Made by a program: the position numbers and the translations under genes. This document shows positions 10,550 through 20,893 of a DNA stretch of 64,000 nt, piece after piece. The notes under the pieces were generated by a model. The model did not search any database. It saw only the letters and a list, made by a program, of their open reading frames with translations, and was not told where the DNA came from. Source of the DNA: Massospora cicadina (taxonomy: Eukaryota; Entomophthoromycota; Entomophthoromycetes; Entomophthorales; Entomophthoraceae); assembly GCA_022478985.1 (NCBI GenBank), contig JAKSZP010005677.1, positions 1-64,000 on the forward strand, given 5' to 3'. Positions within the stretch are counted from its first letter, which is position 1. Every line of letters starts with the position of its first letter.

Positions 10550-12126
10550 GGTGAAGCAGCTGGACAATTCCGTTGCTAATACACCAGCTGAAGTGTCATT
10601 CAAAGTTTGGAGCTATTAGTCCGAGTTTTATAGGTCCAAACCAGTTGTACATGCAGAAATCGATGAATTTCTTGCTGGTGCACATATCCTCTGCATTTCC
10701 AGCTGCCCAGAGTTAATGAACTTATAAAATGTGACAAACTTTGGTCCACCATTCATAGTGCACTGCACAGGAAAAGCCCAGTTCCAGATGGGATTCCATA
10801 TGAGTTCTACCAAAAATATTCAAATTTTTTCTCCTCATTAATGCTTGCCTCAGTGAACAAATGTCTCTTAGAGACGCACCTCCTTCCTGGAGCCAAGAGT
10901 CCTATATGATAAATTTGTTTAAGAAGGGGTATAATCTGGACTTGGTAAACTATTGCCATCTCCCTCACTAATACAGATACTAAGTTAACTACTAAAATAA
11001 TGGCTAATCGGCTAGGGGAAGTTGCTTTTGATGTAATTTCCTCTGAGAAGTTCTTTTCTATCCCCAAGCGGTCAATGTGGTACAACATACACGCCTTGAC
11101 CAATGTATGACAATCTCCGGTTACTGGGAAGCTTATATTTCTTAGACTAACATCAAGCTTATGATAAGGTCAACTGGGAGTGCCCATGGCCTGCCTTCAC
11201 TAATTTCACCTCTCCGGTTCATAAGCTGCATAGTGTTGCTCATTGAATCTGCCACAAAGACAGTGCGTGGTCCAGTTTTCATCACTTATTTGGTTCGTCC
11301 TCAAAGCGGTCTCCTCCAATAGGACCCTTTGAGCCCAATTTTATACAACTTCAGCCTCAACCCCTCTCTCCGAAGTGTAAATTCAATCCTACTGGTGTTC
11401 ATGTTCAAGGCTAAGTACTTGTTAGAATGCTTGCATTCACTGACAACTGTGTGGTTATGGTGTCTAACTTCCCAGGATGCACGCGCACTGGAGGCAACTA
11501 TCTGGGGTACTCCAGGGTAAGTAACGCCGCCCTTAATGCGTCAAAACTAAAATCATTCTCTTTAAACAATACCAAGCCCGCTGTTTACTGGCGCCCCTTA
11601 ATCAATGACCCAGCAGCTAGGTCTCTTGTTTTCTTGCCCCAGCCCCCCATTTTACCCTCTGGTTCCCCATTTTATCTCCAGACACACTTCTGGTCCAGTG
11701 CACTATCTGAGAGTATGGCTGGAGGAGGTAAGGTACGCCACGTCAGTAATGGAGCACCACATCTTAGACAATGTCATAAAGTGCATCGCCTCCCTCAGAG
11801 CAAACAAGACTAGTCTTACAGGACATGTAGCGCTCGCCAACTCTCTGCTCCTGTCAAAAGTATGGTTTGTTGCTCACGCTATCACTTTTTCCCCATCCTT
11901 CTTTGCTTCTCTGTACGCCCTCCTTAAAGGGTTCATTGGCTAGGCCGCCCTCCCCCTGTGCACCTGGATGTCATGTTTGGCCCTCGCCATAGTGATGGGT
12001 TGGTCCTGCTTAACTACAAGGACCATGTCACCAGAATTCTTGGCACCTGGATCGCTACAGTCACCATCCCCACACTCTCAGACCATCAGTGGTCACGCAC
12101 AGCCTGCTAAAATTTCCCAGGCCTTT
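10550..12126 (+). pseudogene. LINE alpha ORF2, reverse transcriptase domain
   Basis: Non-LTR RT blocks in order: SPVPDGIPYEFYQKY near 10775-10820 (normally PGPDGIP); ANRLGEV and SEKFFSIPKRSMW near 11000-11080; QAYDKVNWE near 11155; DPLSPILYNFSLNPS near 11322; and the catalytic block AFTDNCVVMV near 11433-11460. The catalytic pair expected as FADD reads FTDN (GAC-AAC), so it is dead. Gypsy A interrupts the frame at 12131, and the C-terminal part is found after 18049. Confidence 0.75.
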
Positions 12127-12131
12127 GCCTC

Positions 12132-13267
12132 TGTTAAGTTTTCAGCCTATGGTGCAAGCTAAAATGACTTAACAATAAATTTGAGGATAAATACTTGCTT
12201 TTAAATGAAACTCCTGCTCATAATTGGGAAGTAGTTTCTCCAATAATCCTCAATAAATAGTAAAGTAACTCCGGTACGCTCACCCTTCTTAAGTCTACTG
12301 GCAACAACAATTATGAGACTTTCTGTCTTTGTACAAAATTAGGAAATTATTCCTTTATAATCGGGACTACTTCTATGGCAGGCAAACTGAGTACTTCTCT
12401 TTGGGAAGTATAAATACACACAACTATCTAATAAAGATGTAAAGGCAATGAATACAAATATCAGACAGATGACAGATGGACAAAAATAATTAACAAACTA
12501 AGTGATAGTAGTTATTAATGATCAGCATTTAATGATAAATGATGATTTATTGATCAGCCAGGCGCCGGTATTATATACCTCTTGGGCATCTCCTAGCCAA
12601 AAACATCTATTAGATGAGTTCATTCATATTATGCCAATTCTCTGCTGGCCATGGCAATAATCATACAATATCCCCAAGTCAATTTGGCCCATAAATTGAC
12701 TAAAATAACAATCATTTCAGCCCGATTGAAGACAATTTTACTCTTATAATTGGGACAATTTTGGTTGCAAACTCAACACTAAAATCTTCCAGATTAGAGC
12801 TATGTCATAACTTGATGAATAACAATAAATGTGGATTAAAATAAATATGAACAATAAAGATGAACACCCCTAATTGGGATGTCAGCAGGCCCTTCAATAG
12901 CATTAAGTACACCCTTAATTGGGACATATATGTTTAAGTGCTTAATAAATTGATTTCATTAATAGAACCCAAATTCCGCCTTAGTGCATTAAGATTAGTG
13001 CACTAATTTAGGAGGTGCAATTTAGTTAATGCTGTGAGACCACTTTGCACCCAAGTGGACCCATAATTGGCCATAATGTGATTTTATCATATCTATTATT
13101 AGCTATGATAATCATGATGATTTAAGTACAATTGAGGTGATTTTGGAATGAATTTAATTTTGCAGATAAATTGGGAAAGATCAAAGGATCTATCAATGGG
13201 ATTAATCTATTAGCATTGATGGTTTTCTCAAAGGGTTTATTTTTGAGTCAACCATCAAAATCTAACA
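12132..13267 (-). repeat. 3' LTR of Gypsy A
   Basis: Starts TGTTAAGTTTTCAGCC and ends ATCAAAATCTAACA on the plus strand. Long runs are identical to 16904-18044, with most differences in the first 150 bp and single substitutions later. The adjacent internal side carries the polypurine tract. A more diverged solo copy lies at 43320-44343. Confidence 0.92.
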
Positions 13268-13283
13268 TTTCCCCCCACTTGAC
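13268..13283 (-). other. Polypurine tract of Gypsy A
   Basis: On the minus strand GTCAAGTGGGGGGAAA stands directly before the LTR start. This is the expected plus-strand primer site. Gypsy B, C and D have closely similar tracts in the same place (a CAAGTGGGG or AAGGGGGG core). Confidence 0.75.
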
Positions 13284-13801
13284 TGGAATATAAACCCTGA
13301 GTTTTCCCAATTTTCTCTTTATATTTGTAAACAACACCACTTCAGCATATCAGAAATTTGTCACTGCTCTTATTCCCAAACAACGTCATTATTTTAACTA
13401 ATTGGACCAAAGAATTTTATATGAATATGTTTTTAGATTGTTTCAAAGTCCTGGCTAAAGTATCTACTTTTTCCATCTTTAACGATATCCATTCAGCCCT
13501 GTTTTTTTTCACTTAGCAGCTAGATTGGGTCAAATTGGCGCACAAAGATGAAGAATTAGGTTCTGAGTTGCCTCCCCCTCAAAGCAGAGGAATAAAAGTC
13601 TTTTTTGTGTATTTAAAATTTACCACTTTTCTTTTTACTTGTAATATAAAATCTTATAATTAATTTTTTACCATGTATATAGACGATAGATATAAAAAAT
13701 TTTCTTTTACTATTATATATATTTTTTCCTTATTATTATTATTTTTCTCATGTTTATTATTTTCTTATATTTGTATATACTTAAGTATAAATTCTTCTCT
13801 T
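13284..13801. other. T-rich non-coding stretch between integrase and 3' LTR of Gypsy A
   Basis: No open frame. From about 13600 to 13790 the plus strand is very T-rich with ATT/TATA runs. It probably serves as the element's 3' untranslated region. Confidence 0.5.
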
Positions 13802-15055
13802 CTAATCGGCCCTCTTCCTAAACTTTCTTAGGAATTTAGCATGAACTTGATTATAAACATGCCCCAAATTTTTTTCCTTAATAGTGTAGAAAAAGTTCAA
13901 CGTTTTCTCTATAACATCAAATGGGCCAACCCAAATGTGATTTAACTTGTGGGTTTGCCCTGAACCGTGGGTATTATAAAATAATACATCATCTCCCACA
14001 GAAAATTCAGGCAGATCATATTGGGTTTTTTGAGCTTTTTCATGTTGGGCCTTACAAAGTTCAAAATTATTATTGAAAGCCTGGGCTTACAGTTTGATTA
14101 AAGTTTCTGAAAGCCTTATGACATACTGAGATAACTCGATGATTAGGGTTCTTGAAGCAAGGAATACAAAAATGGCGGTAAGGCTGGGTGCTTCCATATA
14201 GAAGTTGGAAAGGAGACATCTTTGTGGCCAAATGGTAAGAGATGTTGTAGGCAAAAATGGCCGAACTGAGGAATGTACTCCATTTGGAGGGCTTCTGAGA
14301 AGTCAGTTTTCTTAGGATATTGACAAGTGTTCCATTAACTCGTTCCACTGCACCATTTGTTTCTGGGTGGTATGGAGTTGACAGAACACCACACACACCC
14401 ATTAATTCATTGAGCTTCTGGAGAATAACCGCGGTGAAAATTGTGCCATTATCCGTTAATATGAATTGTGGACATCTGTGCCAATGAATCACTTGCTTCA
14501 ATTTAAATGTAGCAGTTGTTAGGGCTCCTAAGTCCCAAATAGCCCTAGCTTTGACCCATTTCATCAAGTGATTAATTGCCACAATAATATATTTGGCTTT
14601 TGCATTGCTAATTGGGAGGGGTCCAACCACATCTATGGATATAGTGTGCCAAGCAAGTTTGGGCTGAACAAGCTAGTACAAAGTAGATTTTCAGAAGGGT
14701 TTTTCTCCTTGGCACTCTTGGCAACAGCTCCAAGTTTCATGGATGTCAAAATGCATTGATTCCCAATAGTAATTTTGCTTGAGCTGCTCCTTTGTTTTCT
14801 TAAAGCCTCCATGGCCGGTGGCCTTATGAGCAGTCAAAATTAAATCTGCTTGAGCTGAGGGACATGGAAATATATATTTTTCTTCCTATCAATCACCTTG
14901 AAAAAGTCTCCTTTTTCAGTGTAAGTATCCTTTCTTAATTTGGAGAGAATTTTCTGCACTTGTTCAGGCTCATCGGCAAAACTTCCACTAACCATCTTCT
15001 GAAACAAGGCATCCAAAGGCTGGCAGAGAGTTGCTACAATGGGCAGATGGGACAA
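13802..15055 (-). pseudogene. Gypsy A integrase
   Basis: Minus strand. Zinc-binding domain: an HX4H pair (AHKATGH) near 14815 and CCQEC near 14720. The catalytic core (14070-14630) is an open frame of 186 codons with VVGPLPISNAKAKYIIVAIN, LTDNGTIFTA (second Asp) and [16 protein letters not shown] (catalytic Glu block). A C-terminal chromatin/DNA-binding module follows at 13802-13999 (DDVLFYNTHGSGQTHKLNHI, WVGPFDVI, a GPY/F-type module). The pieces are separated by stops and shifts. Integrase inserts the element cDNA. It is the best preserved coding block of the window. Confidence 0.85.
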
Positions 15056-15059
15056 ACAA

Positions 15060-15470
15060 TCAGCATTCTTATGCTTAGCACCAGCCTAGTGCTTAATGGT
15101 ATAGTAATAAGCCTGCAGCTTAAGTGCCCAGCGAGCAAAACGTCCTTCTGGCTCCTTCAAGTTGTTAAGCCAGCTTAGGGATGCATGATCAGTAACCACG
15201 GTGAAATGCACTCCATGAAGGTAAACTTGTAATCGTTTATAGGCATATATAACTTCCAAACACTCTCTTTCTGTCACAGTATAATTTCTTTTGTGAGCAT
15301 TTAGGGTCTGATTAGCATAGGCTACTGGGTGCTTTTTTCCATCTTCTCCAACTTGGGACAAAACGGCTCCAATTGCCGTTAATGATGCATCAGTATGGAC
15401 AATAAACTCCCAGTCAAAGTCAGGATAGTGCAACACTGGTGTTACTAATAGGGTCTAATGAGCTGGTCAA
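15060..15470 (-). pseudogene. Gypsy A RNase H
   Basis: An open frame of 116 codons at 15086-15436, minus strand. It shows HTDASLTAIGAVLSQ (first Asp of the RNase H active site), TERECLEVIYA (Glu), VTDHASLSWL (Asp) and EGRFARWALKLQAY. The usual domain after a Gypsy RT, it removes the RNA strand during cDNA synthesis. Confidence 0.85.
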
Positions 15471-16402
15471 ATGCCTCCTGACAAGCCAAATTCCACTCAA
15501 AAGAGACTTTATCCTTAAGTAGATAAAATAAATGCTCTTCAATTTGAGCAAAGTCAGCAATAAATCAGTGATAGTACCCTATCATACCCAAAAAATGATT
15601 GAATGTCCCACTTGGATTTGGGCCTCTTCATTTTAGATATTGCTTCCAGTTTGGCCGTTTGTGGCCGAAGACCTTCTTTATCAATTACAAATCCAAGTTA
15701 TTCCAGCTGTTCCTTTTGGAATTGGCATTTCCAGGGCTTGATTTTTAAGTTTGCAGACGCTAACCTCTTTCAGGTGTTTCAGATGTTCATCAAAGGTACG
15801 GCTTAATACGTTTATATTGTCTAGGTATACTAGTACAAATGACAATTTAAGATCGCCAGAATAGTGTCCATCGCTCTCTGGAAGGTTGCTGGAGCATTAC
15901 AGAGTCCTTTGGGCATCCGCGTTGGTTGAAATAACCCTTCTTGGTTAATAATGGCGCACTTTTCTCGCTCAGCTTCTGGCAGGTCAATTTGCTAATACCC
16001 ACTAATTAAATCCATTGCTGAGAAGAACTTTGCTCCCAAGCCTGTCTAGGGCATCGTCAATACATGGGAGAGGATAGGAATCCTTTTTTGTAATGTTATT
16101 AAGCTTTTGGTACTCAAAAGAACCCTGTTGCTCTTATCTTTCTTTTTTACAATGATAATTGGGGCAGCCCATGGACTCTTGGATGGTATCAACATACCGC
16201 GGTCAAGAAGTTCCTTAATTTCCTTTGACACAACCTCTTCAGCAGTTTTTGAACGCCTAATTGGCCTTAATTTGGTAGGTATTTGGTCCCCAGTATTTAT
16301 CCTATGTAACTCCTCTTGCACATCCAAGGTCAAAATCACCTTTGGCGAATATCTCATGGTAATTCTTGAATAATCCTCAGACTTGGTCCTTTTCCTGATC
16401 AT
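15471..16402 (-). pseudogene. Gypsy A reverse transcriptase
   Basis: Minus strand. The N-terminal block at 16046-16402 is open and contains the lead-in RINTGDQIPTKLRPIRRSKT, GMLIPSKSPWAAPIIIVKKK and then the start of the YR-LN block. Further down come stops, and the catalytic block VYLDNINVLS at about 15810-15830, again YLDN instead of YLDD. Upstream there is no protease, only a short leader. Confidence 0.8.
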
Positions 16403-16419
16403 TTAGTTCCCCTAAATTG

Positions 16420-16882
16420 GCCACAAGTATAACATTATACACATAATCCAACTCATCATCAAGAAGCCCTAGCTCATCCAGGTTTTCTAAAATTGTGGAA
16501 AGATTCAATCTCCGTTATATAGATCAAATGGAGATAGGCAATCACCTGGTGCCTTTTGATAAAAATTGGCCGATTCTGCATGTTTGCACAGAGGACACTA
16601 ATTTCTTGATGTCTGGGAATAATTATCCCAGGCACCACATTAGGTTCAAGTCAAGTTTGGGGCCAAGGTTGATAAACTTCGCCATAAAGACCTTCTGGGA
16701 TTTTGAATTGTTAGCCCAGTTGATATTAGCTCTTTTGAGTACTCGTTTCCCTCCTCATTTTCAGATTGATTTGATATAAAATGTTCAATAAACTGAACAT
16801 CGCTTAATTCCATCTTGTTGTCACTGTATTTTCTGGCAGACTCTGAAAGCTGATTATCCATGTTCATATTAGATAGTTGTAT
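16420..16882 (-). pseudogene. Gypsy A leader peptide region before RT
   Basis: An acidic 73-codon open frame (16646-16867) starts 16-17 bp downstream of the primer-binding site on the minus strand (MNMDNQLSESARKYSDNKM). It is followed by diverged sequence leading to the RT. There is no knuckle, no DTG motif and no gag-like helical region, and the whole space from PBS to RT is under 0.5 kb. Confidence 0.5.
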
Positions 16883-16900
16883 CCCCTATAGTGAGCACCA
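16883..16900 (-). other. Primer-binding site of Gypsy A
   Basis: TGGTGCTCACTATAGGGG on the minus strand, 3 bp from the LTR. The same RTGCTCACTAYA core is next to the 5' LTRs of Gypsy B, C and D. tRNA not identified. Confidence 0.7.
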
Positions 16901-16903
16901 AAA

Positions 16904-18044
16904 TGTTAAGTTTTCAGCCAATGGTGCAAACTAAAATGACTTAACAGTAAATTCAAGGATAAATACAAGCTTTTTTAAATGAAACTCCTACTCATAATTG
17001 GGAAGTAGATTCTCCAATAATCCTCAATAAATAGTAAAGTAACTCCGGTACGCTCACCCTTCTTAAGTCTACTGGCAACAACAATTATGAGACTTTCTGT
17101 CTTTGTACAAAATTAGGAAATTATTCCTTTATAATCGGGACTACTTCTATGGCAGGTAAACTGAGTACTTCTCTTTGGGAAGTATAAATACACACAACTA
17201 TCTAATAAAGATGTAAAGGCAATGAATACAAATATCAGACAGATGACAGATGGACAACAATAATTAATAAAATAAGTGACAGTAGTTATTAATGTTCAGC
17301 ATTTTAGTGAAAATTGATGATTTATTAATTGGCCAGGTGCTGGTATTATATACCTCTCAGGCATCTCCTAGCCAAACTCATCTATTAGATGAGTTCATTC
17401 ATATTATGCCAATTCTCTGCTGGTCATGGCAATAATCATACAATATCCCCAAGTCAATTTGGCCCATAATTTGTCTAAAAATAACAATCGTTTCAGCCCA
17501 ATTGAAGGCAATTTTACTCTCATAATTGGGACAATCTTGGTTGCAAACTCAACACTAAAATCTTCCAGATTAGAGCTATGTCATAACTTGATGAATAACA
17601 ATAAATGTGGATTAAAATAAATATGAACTATAAAAATGACGCACCCCTAATTGGGATGTCAGCAGGCCTCTCAATAGCATTAAGTACACCCTTAATTGGG
17701 ACATCTATGTTTAAGTGCTTAATAAATTGATTTCATTAATAGAACCCAAATTCCGCCTTAGTGCATGAATATTAGTGCACTAATTTAGGAGGTGCAATTT
17801 AGTTAATGCTGTGAGACCACTTTGCACCCAAATGGACCCATAATTGGCCATAATGTGATTTTATCATATCTATTATTAGCTATGATAATCATGATGATTT
17901 AAGTACAATTGAGGTGATTTTGGAATGAATTTAATTTTGCAGATAAATTGGGAAAGATCAAAGGATCTATCAATGGGATTAGTCTATTAGCATTGATGGT
18001 TTTCTCAAAGGGTTTATTTTTGAGTCAACCATCAAAATCTAACA
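16904..18044 (-). repeat. 5' LTR of Gypsy A
   Basis: Partner of 12132-13267. Starts TGTTAAGTTTTCAGCC and ends AATCTAACA, followed by the TSD copy GCTTC at 18045-18049. For minus-strand transcription this is the promoter LTR. TATATAC motifs lie in the U3-like part, but I cannot single out a start site. Confidence 0.92.
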
Positions 18045-18049
18045 GCTTC

Positions 18050-19150
18050 TGCAATCCAAACCATCCTAATTATTTTCTTATCTATATGGCCTCTCACCCC
18101 TCTGCCGCAGGCCTGCATGAGACACCGCCCCACTTCAAATAAATTCTCCTCTATATGCGGAGCGCTGAGTGGAGTTTTAGTATCAGTGGACACACCTCCC
18201 CAAGGGGTCGCCCTACCCCCTGTTTTAAGCAAGAAGTCCATAGGCAAGTAGTTTCAAATTATTTTTTACCCCGTTGTCCCCCCTCATTGCCCGTGTGTAC
18301 TACCTTGACAAGCTGTGTGTCACATACTCTTTGGATACCTAAAATGGCATTTAGCGGTACACTCACCATGCTCTGTTACAACCCCAGATCTGCGCTCATG
18401 TGTGGAAATGCCTTAGGAAGGTGAACCGCACTTATGAGCGGTCCAATGCCTCTCAGTCTTCATGCGTTGTGTGAGGTCAATACAGGTCATAAGTCCAACA
18501 ATTGGAAGATTGCACACCATCACGGGCGATCTGGTGGGATGTTATGCATCTCTTTTTCCAGGAGCGAGTACAGGCTTTTAACCTGTCTAAGAACATCTCC
18601 ACCTTTTCCATGACCTCTTAATTCACCCTTCTCTCCACGCCTTAGTAGTAGCAATCGCATTATGGACAATCCACACTGTTGTCCTTGTGCTCTTTCTGTC
18701 ACTACTCCAACCCTCCAAGGAGCTGTGCGTTGCTTCCATTATCACCTTATGAATCAGTTCTAAGCCTTGTTGTTTGGCCACCTGTCATCTCACCACCGCC
18801 AGTTGGTGTAATCTTAATTCCATATATGGATCCTCTCATCAGACCCTTTCCTTCATTCATGCTTGGTATTGGCCCAGGCCTCTTCTGCCATACCCCTCTT
18901 CCTCCTACTGGCGGTTCTGCTGGCAACAGGAGGGTAGCTTCAGCTCATCTGGGGTGCCTTTCTTGTATCTTTGTATCCATTTGTTGGTGTTTATTGGAAG
19001 TGTCCTTCCTACGGTCAGTCTTTCCAAAATAAATTTTAAATTTACTAGTCAAAATATTACCACTATGTATAACCCATCCCCCCAATGGGGTAGTAAAACG
19101 CGCTAACAGGACCTTAGTTTCTATCTTAAAGAATGTAGTCGCCTCCAATC
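18050..19150 (+). pseudogene. LINE alpha ORF2, C-terminal region
   Basis: Continuation of LINE alpha after Gypsy A. It starts with a Cys/His-bearing piece (FCNPNHPNYF near 18050) and runs through open stretches in shifting frames, including 18155-18424 and 18679-19032. Position and length match the region after RT in LINEs, often a zinc-binding domain. I see no RNase H motif. Heavily decayed, so the assignment is by position and strand. Confidence 0.5.
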
Positions 19151-19153
19151 CTA

Positions 19154-19181
19154 TGCGCTGGAACCACTATCTTCCAGCGCA
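19154..19181 (+). repeat. Perfect 10 bp hairpin near the LINE alpha 3' end
   Basis: TGCGCTGGAA, 8 nt loop, TTCCAGCGCA. It lies about 30-45 bp before the point where Gypsy E's integrase resumes. 3' stem-loops are recognised by the RT of several LINEs; that role here is inference. Confidence 0.6.
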
Positions 19182-19210
19182 CTATTGACTTAGAATACAA
19201 GGTACCATTG

Positions 19211-19640
19211 AGTAATCAAACGTTCCCTTCTGTAGCCCAATATGTATGTACTCCTCGGCTGCCAAGTAGTGTAAAACTCTTAATCAATACTTTTTGTGTC
19301 TGAGAACTTGAACAACAATGAGGACTCTTGTGGATAAAATTATCTGGCTTCACGCTTCTGTTACACAGGGACTTATCTCAACTACCACCAAAAGGACTTC
19401 CCACTCTGATAATAACTGATCCTCTTTAATAAACTTTAAACAAAATGCCCTGAATCTGTTCTATCGCCAGTGGCCTAAGGTCTACAGAATAAGCTCAACG
19501 TCCTTTGGTTAAGCCCTACCATGTCATACATAAGGTGAACTATGAATACTCTATTGCCAAATTTACCCAAGGGACAGTAGTTGACTGAGTTCATAGCTGA
19601 TTCCTACGTCCATATGCTCCCCTCTGAAAAGATCCTAAGG
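19211..19640 (+). pseudogene. Gypsy E integrase, second half
   Basis: Continues the integrase broken at 5615. CKTLNQYFLCLR near 19270-19310 matches the block after the catalytic Glu. TLVDKIIWLHASVTQGLIST near 19330-19385 matches the core end (WxxxLPxAEFAYN type). A C-terminal GPY/F-like module PYHVIHKVNYEYSIAKFTQ follows near 19515-19575, then FLRPYAP. Several stops. A purine run (AAGGGGGCG) at 19638-19646 may be the polypurine tract. Confidence 0.6.
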
Positions 19641-20139
19641 GGGCGTTATCCAAATCTGAGATTATAAATGAATTGAGATTCTTATTTTTTAGTACTAGAT
19701 GGTCTCAACCCAAGAGATTCTTATTCTTAAATTAAGAATTGAGGAGAAAATTGTATTTAGCCTTGGTAATCAGAACCATCTTTGAAGGTGCACTTATTAA
19801 ATTTGAATCAGATATCATCTCTTTATAATGAATTAATGTAGACGCCTTCTAATTGCCCCTCAGCTTCCTGCGCCACAAAAAAGGATGACTTCAATAAATG
19901 TGATCATGATGTCATTGCTAATGGAGACTAATGAAGGCCTCAACCGGGCAGTCAAGTCAGAATAATTTGGAAGTTCTTAATCATAGAAACCATGGAGGTC
20001 TTCTCACTGGCACGCCCCAACTCCTCTTATAATTAAAGCATTCTTCTCATTTGAGTAACCTGTACAGCCTACCTTCTTTGTTTTTCTTAACCGCTCAACT
20101 ACTTTAAAAGCCTTTCCCCATTAGAACATTGACTTACAG
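19641..20139. other. Downstream flank of Gypsy E
   Basis: No coding signal beyond the micro-insertion. It may contain E's 3' end, but no match to LTR E is visible before Gypsy D starts. Confidence 0.4.
19687..19713 (-). mobile_element. Micro-insertion of the beta2 3' end, 27 bp
   Basis: TTTTAGTACTAGATGGTCTC and 7 further bases, flanked by the 12 bp direct repeat GAGATTCTTATT (19675-19686 and 19714-19725). It matches the last 23 bases of beta2 plus an A tail. Confidence 0.85.
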
Positions 20140-20893
20140 TCTAGAGAACAGATAAATCAACAAGCACACCTGGATTGAATACTGACAGGGCTCAGGATCT
20201 TGCAGAGGACAATCTTTATATTCAGCTTAGACAAGTTAGATTAAAAACAAGATCCTGTTTTCAATGGAAGTCTCCTCTTGATATGCTTCTACAATTCCTT
20301 CATTCCTACTGGTGTAAATATGTGATGACTTGATAGCACTGAGGAATTTCCAATCAAAACCATTTTAATCAGAAGACTGAGCCACTTTTTTTTAGTACTA
20401 GATGGTAAGACTGAGCCACTTTAACATTGGCCTTGGATAAAGTAATATACCCAATCATCTAAATCTAATTAAGACACTGCAAATGGCTAAAAGGGTATAA
20501 TTGTAAGCCTATTAATGACAAGTTTAAACCAGCACAGGGCAAAATAGCTAAATATAAGTTTGAAAATAATAGTGATTTGAAAATCTTGCCCACAGGACAA
20601 GACATTTGGTATTAAGAATTAGAGAGTTGCACTGGTGACTATTAGATTTTTTTATTCATTTGTAACTACCTGCACTTTTAGACACTTGATTAAAGTAACC
20701 AATAGAAATTAACTATGACTTGATAATTAAATATATAAATGAGGGCCGTGGGGTGAGGTGAATATAGTAAATTAATCATATATATTACATTAACATAGAA
20801 CCCATATTCATCAAATACTGTGTCTTTATATCTCTACAATAAAAATTTAGTGATAATAATTAATTTAGATGGCTGGGCAAACAAATTGCAGCA
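20140..20893 (-). repeat. 3' LTR of Gypsy D
   Basis: Aligns to 27740-28432 in the same order. The outer boundary is not clear: the first about 100 bp of the partner LTR have no obvious match, so this copy may be truncated. Ends ATTGCAGCA beside a minus-strand polypurine tract TTAAGTGGGGAGA (20894-20906). Confidence 0.65.
20389..20406 (-). mobile_element. Micro-insertion of the beta2 3' end, 18 bp
   Basis: TTTTTAGTACTAGATGGT flanked by perfect 16 bp repeats AAGACTGAGCCACTTT (20373-20388, 20407-20422). Only 13 bases of element plus five T's (A tail). Inserted in the 3' LTR of Gypsy D. The smallest insertion seen. Confidence 0.9.

Larger units (their letters stand above)
12132..18044 (-). mobile_element. 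Gypsy A: complete-ended, gag-less Ty3/Gypsy element
   Basis: Two LTRs of about 1.14 kb (12132-13267 and 16904-18044) with TG..CA ends and a 5 bp TSD (GCCTC/GCTTC, one mismatch). They flank only 3.6 kb of internal DNA. Reading on the minus strand: PBS, short leader peptide, RT, RNase H, zinc-binding plus core integrase, C-terminal module, polypurine tract. No gag or protease is present. Inserted into LINE alpha ORF2. The reading frame of the LINE rejoins cleanly if the element and one TSD copy are removed. Confidence 0.9.
5620..19210 (+). mobile_element. LINE alpha (ORF1 plus endonuclease-RT), with three nested insertions
   Basis: A plus-strand non-LTR element inside Gypsy E's integrase. Removing beta1 (6273-8197), the beta2 fragment (9108-9452) and Gypsy A with its TSD leaves about 5.4 kb, a normal LINE length. 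Order: ORF1 N-terminus, ORF1 zinc knuckle, APE-type endonuclease, RT, C-terminal domain, 3' hairpin. A TSD-like pair flanks it (TAAACAAAA..TTTCCC near 5594-5613 and TAATCAAAC..TTCCC near 19213-19227). The exact ends are inferred. The architecture resembles the Tad1 group of fungal LINEs. All coding parts are broken. Confidence 0.7.
1181..20140 (+). mobile_element. Ty3/Gypsy element E, 5' LTR and internal part, split by LINE alpha
   Basis: A plus-strand Gypsy relic. The visible order is LTR, primer-binding-like site, gag-like region, aspartic protease, RT, RNase H and integrase, which is the Ty3/Gypsy order. The integrase is broken at about 5610 and resumes at about 19211 after a 13.6 kb LINE with its own nested insertions. 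No matching 3' LTR is seen before Gypsy D begins near 20140, so the end is truncated or too diverged. Every domain has stop codons and frameshifts. A second E-family LTR with the start of its internal region lies on the minus strand at 60884-61515. The oldest layer on the left side. Confidence 0.75.

Noticed and set aside
19641..20139. 3' LTR of Gypsy E
   Set aside because: A purine run precedes it, but no block of LTR E (TGTCAGCC, hairpin, GATAGG) is found.
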